A DNA stretch of 64,000 nt from Sphingomonas sp. GC_Shp_5. Lineage in GTDB: Bacteria; Pseudomonadota; Alphaproteobacteria; Sphingomonadales; Sphingomonadaceae. Position 1 is the first letter of the stretch, and each line of letters opens with the position of its first letter. The stretch is taken from contig NZ_JALNUP010000007.1 in the NCBI RefSeq assembly GCF_026540855.1, positions 1 through 64,000 on the forward strand, written 5' to 3'. Below the pieces are notes generated by a model. The model worked only from the letters and a program-made list of their open reading frames with translations. It had not been told where the DNA came from and did not search any database. A program made the position numbers and the translations under genes. This document shows, in pieces, positions 56,977-64,000 of this stretch.

Positions 56977-58647
56977 TCAAGCAGCTTTCAGCCTGGCGAT
57001 GAAGGCGGAGGACGCGTCTCGCAGTTGCGCGGTCTGCGCCATGACGATGTGAGCCGTTCTGCGCATTTCTTCGGAGAGCGTCCCCGCTTCCTTGGTAGCT
57101 CGAGCCATCGATTCGAAGCGTTCGTTGAGGAGGGCCGTACCAACCGACGCCTCATCCGCATCGGCGTGAATGCGTTTGGTCGCTGACTGTTGCTCGGACG
57201 CCGCCGCCTTGATGGTCGATGCCGATTGGGTAAGGCTTCCGAGCTGATCCACGGTGTCCGCGATCGAGCTGGCGGCGTGATGAACGTGGCGCTGCATCCC
57301 CTTGAGGTGGCAATCGATGTCGTGCGTTGCGTCGCGGGTCTGCGTGGCAAGCAGCTTCACCTCCCCCGCCACGACCGCGAATCCTCGCCCTGCCTCGCCG
57401 GCGCGGGTCGCCTCGATCGTCGCGTTCAGGGCCAGCATGTTGGTGCGGGCCGCGATACTGCCGATCAGCGCAGTGATCCGTTCGATGCCGTCGACTTGCT
57501 CGGCAAGCGACCGCACGCTCGCATCGCTCTGTTCTGACGCCCGGCGCGCGTTGAAACTCGCCTCCGCCTGCGCCGCAACCTGTACCGAGATGTTCGACGC
57601 CATGCCGTGCACGCCACTCGTGGTGCTCGTCACCCGTTCGGCGGCGCGCCGGGTAGCAGCCGTCGCAGCATCGACGGCGCTGGTCTCCGTCTCGATCGTG
57701 GTGCCAAGAATGAGGACAGTGCGGGATGAGCCCTCAAGAGCGGCCGCCGCTTCGAGCACCCGGGTGGAACCGGCAAGCACGGTCGCCTCGAACCGTTGCG
57801 CCAACTCGAGCATCTCTTGATCATGCCGGCTGCGCAGGGCTTGTTCATGCTCGTGCCTGGCGCGAGCCGCATCCGCCTCCGCTTGATGTCTCGCCCGTGC
57901 CGCGTCCCCTTCGGCCTGGATCTGCCGTTTCGCCTCGCGCGCGGACATGGCCGCGCGCTCGTCGTTCCGGGCGCGCTCGGTGCGGTCGCGATCGATCTCG
58001 CTTATGCCCCTTTCCGCGAGCACACGGGCCTGGCCGAGCGCCGCCCGGATCATCATGGCCAGGAACATCAACAGCAGGAGTTGAGCGACCGGCATCAGGG
58101 GCCAGATGCCGATGGAGATGTTGAGCAGTGCATCGCCGCCCAGGAGAGTGACGAACGCGAGACTGGCGGCAGGGATCGATGCAAGCGATGCGCTTCCGGC
58201 GCTCACCAGGGCAATGTGAAGGCAAATGATGAATGTGAGCTCGTCCGCGTTCGTACCCCTGCCTATGCCTGTGATCAGCAGCGCCCAGGCGATCGCCGTT
58301 CCGGCCGCCAACGCGGTGGTTTTGCGCAAAGCATCGCTATGGCCGCCGGCCCCGATATCGCTTCGGCGTCGCGACAGCACGTCGACGAGCCGCAGGCCGG
58401 AGACGAGCAGAAGCGCCGCGGTCCCGAGAAGCAGCAACAAGGTATGTGCCGTCGTCCGAAAGCTCCAGACCAACGCGGGCACGGCAACGATGGTCATGAT
58501 GGAGGTCGACAGCACGGCCCGGTCAGCCATCTCGACCTGAAGCGCGCGGACCCACGCGGTGACCTCCACATCGCCATATCGCGCGCAGATCAGATCGCGC
58601 AGGCTGAAGACACGCCGTACCGGCGCCCCTGCGGTACCGCCCATCAT
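56977..58647 (-). CDS. Methyl-accepting chemotaxis-like protein with polytopic membrane input
   Basis: About 556 residues. The first half has six or so membrane helices with no large periplasmic loop, and a HAMP domain is not visible. A charged coiled coil (about 240-300, [21 protein letters not shown]) leads into the signalling domain, whose hairpin tip reads [36 protein letters not shown], the canonical CheA/CheW-binding sequence. No che genes are adjacent. The start at 58647 lies after GGAGG; an ATG six codons upstream and one just downstream are alternatives. Confidence 0.82.
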   Translation of the reverse strand: MMGGTAGAPVRRVFSLRDLICARYGDVEVTAWVRALQVEMADRAVLSTSIMTIVAVPALVWSFRTTAHTLLLLLGTAALLLVSGLRLVDVLSRRRSDIGAGGHSDALRKTTALAAGTAIAWALLITGIGRGTNADELTFIICLHIALVSAGSASLASIPAASLAFVTLLGGDALLNISIGIWPLMPVAQLLLLMFLAMMIRAALGQARVLAERGISEIDRDRTERARNDERAAMSAREAKRQIQAEGDAARARHQAEADAARARHEHEQALRSRHDQEMLELAQRFEATVLAGSTRVLEAAAALEGSSRTVLILGTTIETETSAVDAATAATRRAAERVTSTTSGVHGMASNISVQVAAQAEASFNARRASEQSDASVRSLAEQVDGIERITALIGSIAARTNMLALNATIEATRAGEAGRGFAVVAGEVKLLATQTRDATHDIDCHLKGMQRHVHHAASSIADTVDQLGSLTQSASTIKAAASEQQSATKRIHADADEASVGTALLNERFESMARATKEAGTLSEEMRRTAHIVMAQTAQLRDASSAFIARLKAA

Positions 58648-58832
58648 CCCAACGTCCCCCTCCAAGCTCCGATGTCGCTTTCGCCGCAGAAGGTTAACGG
58701 GCTGTTATGGGGATCCTTTCCTGCACATCGTCCAAGTCGATACCGTACAAAGTTTGCCATGATCAGGAACCCGTTTAGGATACAGACGCTGATGAGGTGA
58801 ATCGTGGTAAACACGTGGTAAGGGAGAGATGG

Positions 58833-59777
58833 ATGCGGACCGTTCTGACCAGTATCGGCGGCATTGCCATCGCAGCGTTTTCTATCAACTATGCACAAGC
58901 TCAGGCTCAGGCGCAGGATGGCGACGCAGGCTCGCTTCGCGAAACGGTAGGGTACGACATGCCCGCGCCCGTTTCGCCCTCCAGCGCGACCTCGACCGTC
59001 TCTCCGAGCAGCGTTCCGCAAGCCATGGAGCGCCTTAGCCGAAGCGACACGATGGCCGACCTATCCTTGGGCACCATCTATGCGGGCGGAAAATTCGGCA
59101 CGGGGTCCAACACCACGATCTGGAGCTCGGCATTAGGCGCTCGCGTGCGCCTCGGCGACGTCACGCTGACCGCTTCGCTTCCATGGATGCGCATCGAGAG
59201 CCGATCGACGATCTTTACCGGCATCGACGCGACCCCGGTGCTGGTGGCGCCGAACACGGCGGCGTCCAAGCGAACTGCCAAGGGGTTCGGTGATCTCACC
59301 CTCGGAGCATCCTACACGATCGCGCCAGCGGCTTCGCCGATCGAGATCGAGGTCTCCGGCCGCGCGAAGATCAACACGGCAACGGCTGCCAGCGGCCTGT
59401 CCAGCGGCAAGAACGACTATGCCATCGGCACCGACATCTCGGCGCCGCTCGGCAAGGTGACCCCCTTCGTATCCTTCAGCTACAGGTTCCTCGGCGACAC
59501 CGCCGTTTACGACCTGCGGGACGGCCCGGCAGCATCGGCAGGCGCTTCGTACGCCTTGGGCCATGACAGCTTTCTGCTTGCCTCCTATCACTATTCCCGG
59601 GCTGCGACCCGCCTGGTCGACGACGCGCATGAGCTGTTCGCCGGCGCCTCCACTAAAATCCCCGGATCGCCGCTGAGGGTGACCGGGTTCGCAACTGCGG
59701 GCCTGTCGCGGGGCGCTGCGGCTGCTTCTGCCGGCCTGGCGATCTCGGCCGGGCTTGGCCACCGGGATGCCCTCTGA
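58833..59777 (+). CDS. Putative outer-membrane beta-barrel (transporter-like)
   Basis: 314 residues. A signal peptide ends in an AQAQAQA run, followed by a Ser/Pro/Thr-rich linker. The rest alternates short amphipathic strands (MADLSLGTIYAGGKF, DVTLTASLPWMRIES, GFGDLTLGASYTI, VTPFVSFSYRFLGD), as in the small outer-membrane transporters of the phenol-degradation-type family. The ATG at 58833 has GGGAG 7 bases upstream. It precedes the phosphatase gene by 33 bases and could share its transcript. Function unknown. Confidence 0.65.
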   Translation: MRTVLTSIGGIAIAAFSINYAQAQAQAQDGDAGSLRETVGYDMPAPVSPSSATSTVSPSSVPQAMERLSRSDTMADLSLGTIYAGGKFGTGSNTTIWSSALGARVRLGDVTLTASLPWMRIESRSTIFTGIDATPVLVAPNTAASKRTAKGFGDLTLGASYTIAPAASPIEIEVSGRAKINTATAASGLSSGKNDYAIGTDISAPLGKVTPFVSFSYRFLGDTAVYDLRDGPAASAGASYALGHDSFLLASYHYSRAATRLVDDAHELFAGASTKIPGSPLRVTGFATAGLSRGAAAASAGLAISAGLGHRDAL

Positions 59778-59810
59778 CGCGGCGGGGCAGATGGGAGCGA
59801 TCGACCATCC

Positions 59811-60644
59811 ATGATAAAGCGCAAACCACAGGCGGCCGAGCCGGTTCAGCGCATCTATGCCATCGGTGACGTGCACGGCCGGTATGATCTGTTTCGCCGG
59901 CTGATGCACATCATAGAACGCGATCAAGCAGCGCGGCCACCGATTCCGACACAAATCCTTTTACTCGGCGACATCGTCGATCGGGGCCCGGACGCCGCCC
60001 GGATGATCAGGGGTTGTATGAAGCTGACGGCATCGACCAGCCGCTTCATGGTGCTGAGGGGCAATCATGAAGAGATGATGGCCAAGGCCTTGAGGGGTGA
60101 CCTGACGGTGTATCGGCACTGGCTGACCTTCGGCGGAAGGGAAACTCTGATCAGCTTGGGCGTAGATCCCGTTATAGCCGAAGGACCAGCAACGATGGAC
60201 AATCTCGCCAGTGCAGCGGCTACCGTCGGTCCCGAGCCGGTGGCGTGGCTCGAGAAGCTGCCGCTGCACTATCGGTACGGCGATTACCTGTTCGTCCACG
60301 CGGGCGTGCGGCCAGGCGTCTCGCTCAAGAGGCAGCATGCCGACGATCTGCTGTGGATCAAGGACGACTTCCTCGAATCCGACGTGTCGCACGGCCCGAC
60401 CATCGTCCACGGCCATTCCATCTCGGAGGAGCCGGTATTCCGCCCCAATCGGATCGGGATCGACACCGGCGCCTATCGCTCTGGTCGGCTGACCGCCCTT
60501 GCCATCGAAGGCGAGGAACGCTGGATCTTGGACACCGCTGAAGCGCCACCATCGAACGAAAGCGATCCGCTCGAGCTATCTGCCGGCATGCAATTTCCAG
60601 CCGCTTCATCTCAGTCAGCTGCCGACCAGGGTAGGGCCGCATGA
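59811..60644 (+). CDS. PPP-type metallophosphatase (serine/threonine phosphatase family)
   Basis: 277 residues. The metal-binding signature is complete: GDVHGRYD (D20, H22), GDIVDRGP (D54, D57), RGNHEE (N85, H86), then VHAGVRPG and VHGHS for the last two histidines. It resembles bacterial PrpA/PphA-type protein phosphatases and the diadenosine tetraphosphatase group. It is soluble. The tail after about residue 245 is low-complexity. Its stop overlaps the next gene by 4 bases. Confidence 0.88.
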   Translation: MIKRKPQAAEPVQRIYAIGDVHGRYDLFRRLMHIIERDQAARPPIPTQILLLGDIVDRGPDAARMIRGCMKLTASTSRFMVLRGNHEEMMAKALRGDLTVYRHWLTFGGRETLISLGVDPVIAEGPATMDNLASAAATVGPEPVAWLEKLPLHYRYGDYLFVHAGVRPGVSLKRQHADDLLWIKDDFLESDVSHGPTIVHGHSISEEPVFRPNRIGIDTGAYRSGRLTALAIEGEERWILDTAEAPPSNESDPLELSAGMQFPAASSQSAADQGRAA

Positions 60645-61300
60645 CCGTCGTCATTCGTGCTTTCGGCGATGAGCGGCTCGATACCGATCTGGCGGCGATC
60701 CTGAAGCTGCCGGCTGCGCAGGAGCCCAGCGGCCTCCAACAGGCATCCGCAACACCGCTGAACTCGCTACGGGTGTCACGCAGGGCGTCGGCGACGATCG
60801 CCGCCTCGTTGACGTTCGCGTTGCTTACCTCCGCGGGACTCGTGCTGCTGAACTATAAGCCGAGCCCTGAAGCGGACACGAACAAGGGCGAGCGGCTGGT
60901 TACGGAGTTGATCCCGGCCGCGAAAGTGGCTCCCGCCGACGCTGCCGACGCTGCGATTGCAACGCCATCGAGCAGTCCGGTTGAGCATCGCCATGGTCGA
61001 GCAACTGCTTCGATCAGATCGAGGCCAGCGTATGCGGCGCGCGCATCTTCCGCTGAACCATCCTCTGGGTCGCCAACGAACGTCGCCAATGCTGACGCGC
61101 CGGTGGAAAACTCCCTCGTAGCATCGGCGTCCACATCGATCCCGGTTGAGGTCGAAGCATCATTGGAGCCAGCCAGAAGCGCCGCCGACACACCGGCGGC
61201 AACTGCGGAACACGAGGCGATCGACACGGAAGCTCAACTTGCTGCAAAGAAGACCCGGCGCGACAGCATCGCGGCAATCCGGATGTTGCGGAGACAATAG
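60641..61300 (+). CDS. Single-pass membrane protein of unknown function coupled to the phosphatase
   Basis: 219 residues. A short cytoplasmic start is followed by one membrane helix (about 50-70, ATIAASLTFALLTSAGLVLLNY) and a long Ala/Ser/Pro-rich outside segment with a basic end (KKTRRDSIAAIRMLRRQ). The ATGA overlap with the phosphatase indicates translational coupling and a shared task, perhaps as a membrane partner. I recognise no family. Confidence 0.6.
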   Translation: MTVVIRAFGDERLDTDLAAILKLPAAQEPSGLQQASATPLNSLRVSRRASATIAASLTFALLTSAGLVLLNYKPSPEADTNKGERLVTELIPAAKVAPADAADAAIATPSSSPVEHRHGRATASIRSRPAYAARASSAEPSSGSPTNVANADAPVENSLVASASTSIPVEVEASLEPARSAADTPAATAEHEAIDTEAQLAAKKTRRDSIAAIRMLRRQ

Positions 61301-61572
61301 CGATCGCCTGCTCGCTCTGCTGAAATTTGCCCCCGGCTCGTCTGCCGAGACCGACCAGTGATTAGGCTTGCCACCTAGGTATATCGACAGTCGCGATGGC
61401 CTTGTGGCGCTCGACAATCCTGCGGCGATGACCTGCCCGTTGGCCGCATTGATGGATCGCTATGGAGCTTGTTCTAGCGGTATGAGCGCTGTCACTCGTC
61501 GCCCGGCTCGACCATCGAGCAGGATTTCGGGGTGTGCCGGCGCGCGTGTGTTCGGGACGCGGCGCGGCGGGC

Positions 61573-61596
61573 GCGTGGCGCCGAACCGCGCCACGC
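61573..61596 (-). terminator. Hairpin directly after the TonB-receptor stop
   Basis: GCGTGGCGC / GCGCCACGC, a perfect 9-bp stem with a 6-base loop, starts at the base after the stop codon. No T-tract follows, so termination is possible but not certain. The 270 bases to the phosphatase operon end (61301-61572) show no gene. Confidence 0.4.
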
Positions 61597-64000
61597 TCAG
61601 AACTCCGCGGTGATGCCGAAGGTGAAGGTGCGACCACTGGTCGTATAAACCTCAGGGCGGTCGTAATCGACGCTGGCGAACTGCTGGATCGGCTCGTTGG
61701 TCAGATTGATGCCTTCAACGATCAGCCGTACGCCCGGCCTGACGTTCACATGCGCCTGGAAGTCGACATTGTTGGTGCCCTTGATGCCATCGCCGGCATT
61801 GGCCAGGGCGTTGCTGGCCGCGGTGAGATACTGGCTGCGATACGCATCGGACACGCGCACGCCCCACAAGGCATTCTCATAATAGAGCGTCGCATTGGCC
61901 GCCCATTTCGACAGATTGTAGAGCGGCAGATCGCGCGGGACGCCGCTGTAGAACACCGTCTGGTGCCCGTCGAACCAGGTGCCGTTGGCGACCATGCCGA
62001 GGTGCTTGAGCACACCTGGCAGGAAGGTGAAGTCGTGCTGGGCCGCGACCTCCACGCCCTTGATGCTGGCGCCGGGGCCATTGATCGGCTGGCTAACGTC
62101 GAAGATCGTGTTGGCGTCCTCGCCCTGTACCAGCAGCGATAGCGGCAGCCCCGTCTGGCCATAGGGGATCTGCTGCGTCGAGGCGACGATGAAGCTGTCC
62201 ATATGCTTGTAGAAGAAGCCGACCGACGCGAACCCGCTATGGCCCATATACCATTCGACGCCGCCCTCGACCGAGGTCGCCTTATAGGGCTTCAGATAGG
62301 GGTTGCCGAGGCTGAGGGTGCCGCCGTTTGGCCGCGTGGTGATCGAGCCCGCCGCGGCGAGATCCCCAAGCCCGGGGCGGTTGACATTGCGGCTGGCACT
62401 GAGGCGCACCACGATGTCGTCCGCCACGTCGAGCGCGAGATTGGCAGCCGGCAGGACGCCATGGCTGTTGGTGCCGACGTCGACGGGCACGAACGCCGTC
62501 ACCCCGTTGATCACCTGCGACAGGTGCCCCGACGACAGCAGGTCGGTTGAATAATAGCGCACCCCTGCATTGGCCCGCAGCCGCATCCCGGCAAGGCGGG
62601 TGTCGAGATCGAGCTGGGCAAAGCCCGCCCAGGTCTTCTCGTCGACGCGATAGTCGCTCCCGGCCTGGAGGTTCGCGACGGTCAGAACTCGGGGGTCGCC
62701 GATGTAGCTGTACACGCCGTCGACATTACCGACGATATATTGGGTGAGCGTATCGACGCCGACGCCCTGCTTGAGGTCGTTGGGAATGGCGACGTCCGCG
62801 GGGACGTTGTGGAACACCTTGTTGACCCAGGTGTAGCCGCTGTTGATGAAATGCTTGAACTCAGCCCCGGCCTTGAAGGTCAAGGTGTCGGTCAGCTTAT
62901 ACGCGCCATCGAGCTTGGCATTGGCATATTGGTTGGTGATCTTGTTTTCTTGCGTATCCAGCCGCTGGAGCGCCCAGTTGTTCGGGTCGGTGATGTCCTT
63001 GCCATAGGTGTTGACCGGCACGGTAGGCTGGTCGTCATAGCTGAACGGCGTGTTCTTCAACTCCATGAAAACCTTGTCGAACACCGGCTGGCCGAAGTCG
63101 GATTCCTCATAGCCGCCGAGCGCGTGAACGCTCAGTCGATCGGTAACGTCCCAACTGGCGTTGGCGACGCCCTGGTAGAAGTCGGTTTGGTTCTCGACGA
63201 TATGGTGTTCGGAGCGCAGGTCGATACCGGTGAAGTTCGCCGCGCGCAGCGTGTTGCTGTCGTCGATCACCGCGCTCTGGATCACTTGCGCGCCGGCGAT
63301 CGAGGTGCCGGTCAGCGCGTTGGTGCCCGCCGTCGCGAGGGCATAATCGTCGCGGTGATCCTGCAGCCGGCCGTAGAGACCATCGATGTCGAGCTTGAAC
63401 CGTGTGCCCGGATGATATTGCAGCGAGGTCGTGACCCCGAGCCGCTTGCGATCGGTGTACCAGCTCGACGGCGACTGCGCAGTCGGCTGATACACCCCGG
63501 CAAGCAGCTTTGCGCGCGTCGCGGCGTCGACGGTCGGGCCAATGTTGGCGGCGTTGTATTTGGTCAGCCCCCAGCCCCAGTTGCGATAGCCGTATTCGTT
63601 GCTCTTGATCTCGCTGTAGGCGACCGACACGAGCGCACCGAAATCGCCCCAATGTCCTGACGCCAGACCGACCACGCGCGGGGTGACGCCGCTCGTATTG
63701 TCGTTGGTCTGCCCTTTCGCAGAGATAACGAATTTGGTGCCGGCATAGTCGAACGGCCGCGCGCTGGAGAGTTGGACGGTTCCGGCGATGCCACCTTCGT
63801 CCTGATCCGCCGAGAAGCTCTTCTGCACCGCGACCCGGTTGAACAGTTCGGACGCGAACAGGCTGTAATCGAACGATCGCGACCGCGACACGGCGCCGCG
63901 ATTGTCCATGCCCGAGGCGGCGTTGCCGAGCACCTCCATGCCGTTGAGCTGGGTCCGCGTGAAATCGGCCCCAAGCCCGCGCAATGCGATCTGCCGCCCC
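61597..64000 (-). CDS. TonB-dependent receptor, N-terminus beyond right edge
   Basis: About 800 residues are visible and the frame is open at the window edge. It begins within the plug domain (IALRGLGADFTRTQLNGME, then SFDYSLFASELFNRVAVQKSF), runs through the 22-strand barrel with DRLSVHALGGYEESDF and LAGMRLRANAGVRYY, and ends in TFGITAEF with the terminal Phe used for barrel assembly. The NAASGMDNRGAV and DQDEGGIAGTVQL wording is typical of sphingomonad carbohydrate- or heme-type receptors. Substrate not deducible; neighbours upstream are outside the window. Confidence 0.93.
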   Translation of the reverse strand, partial: GRQIALRGLGADFTRTQLNGMEVLGNAASGMDNRGAVSRSRSFDYSLFASELFNRVAVQKSFSADQDEGGIAGTVQLSSARPFDYAGTKFVISAKGQTNDNTSGVTPRVVGLASGHWGDFGALVSVAYSEIKSNEYGYRNWGWGLTKYNAANIGPTVDAATRAKLLAGVYQPTAQSPSSWYTDRKRLGVTTSLQYHPGTRFKLDIDGLYGRLQDHRDDYALATAGTNALTGTSIAGAQVIQSAVIDDSNTLRAANFTGIDLRSEHHIVENQTDFYQGVANASWDVTDRLSVHALGGYEESDFGQPVFDKVFMELKNTPFSYDDQPTVPVNTYGKDITDPNNWALQRLDTQENKITNQYANAKLDGAYKLTDTLTFKAGAEFKHFINSGYTWVNKVFHNVPADVAIPNDLKQGVGVDTLTQYIVGNVDGVYSYIGDPRVLTVANLQAGSDYRVDEKTWAGFAQLDLDTRLAGMRLRANAGVRYYSTDLLSSGHLSQVINGVTAFVPVDVGTNSHGVLPAANLALDVADDIVVRLSASRNVNRPGLGDLAAAGSITTRPNGGTLSLGNPYLKPYKATSVEGGVEWYMGHSGFASVGFFYKHMDSFIVASTQQIPYGQTGLPLSLLVQGEDANTIFDVSQPINGPGASIKGVEVAAQHDFTFLPGVLKHLGMVANGTWFDGHQTVFYSGVPRDLPLYNLSKWAANATLYYENALWGVRVSDAYRSQYLTAASNALANAGDGIKGTNNVDFQAHVNVRPGVRLIVEGINLTNEPIQQFASVDYDRPEVYTTSGRTFTFGITAEF

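Overview
The window is high-GC DNA from an alphaproteobacterium, most likely Sphingomonadaceae (Sphingomonas or a close relative). The grounds are gene content and protein style: a plug-plus-barrel TonB-dependent receptor, a LOV hybrid histidine kinase, a MucR homologue, a UbiM-type ubiquinone hydroxylase, an FnrL-type regulator, a TorF-like porin and SURF1 next to cyoABCD. No rRNA, tRNA, CRISPR array, transposase or integrase was seen, so it reads as chromosome with some accessory patches.

1-15 kb is a low-oxygen/respiratory block. After the end of a large-subunit catalase come a GNAT acetyltransferase, an acetyl-CoA hydrolase/CoA-transferase coupled to a fatty-acid-hydroxylase-family membrane protein, UbiM, an HHE-like helical protein, an FNR-type [4Fe-4S] regulator, HemN, OmpW, a frameshifted pdxH, SURF1 and the cytochrome bo3 quinol oxidase operon cyoABCD. 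Six palindromes of the form TTGAC-N4-GTCAA (two with one changed base) lie upstream of these genes. The local regulator has the E..SR recognition-helix residues expected to read such sites, so the block looks like an FNR regulon clustered with its regulator.

15-28 kb is mixed: an MFS symporter, a half-length M16 peptidase, a LOV/PAS/GAF/histidine-kinase/receiver hybrid, an LprI-like protein, a frameshifted lipoprotein, then an AAA ATPase plus S8 subtilase pair that matches the IetAS anti-phage/plasmid-incompatibility pair, with a readable promoter and overlapping palindrome. Small unknown genes, a MucR homologue without zinc ligands and a gene-poor stretch follow.

28-35 kb holds a CHASE2-(degenerate GGDEF)-EAL phosphodiesterase, a secreted FecR-domain protein with a very long Ala/Gln-rich tail, and a divergent TpsB-type outer-membrane transporter without a recognisable TpsA partner. 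35-44 kb is one potassium operon reading leftwards: TorF-like porin, an uncatalogued 27-residue membrane microprotein, kdpF, kdpA, kdpB, kdpC, kdpD, kdpE. 44-48 kb is a tripartite EmrAB/OprM-type efflux operon.

48-64 kb contains a small secreted protein, an alpha/beta hydrolase, an M3 peptidase divergent from a GH9 glycoside hydrolase, an acyltransferase-3/SGNH pair probably acting in polysaccharide acylation, a chemoreceptor-like membrane protein, a putative outer-membrane barrel, a PPP-type phosphatase overlapping a one-TM unknown, and the C-terminal most of a TonB-dependent receptor cut by the right edge.

Three separate single-base frameshifts (two in pdxH, one in the lipoprotein) each sit at a homopolymer run and each look like one missing base, so they may be assembly errors rather than true pseudogenes.
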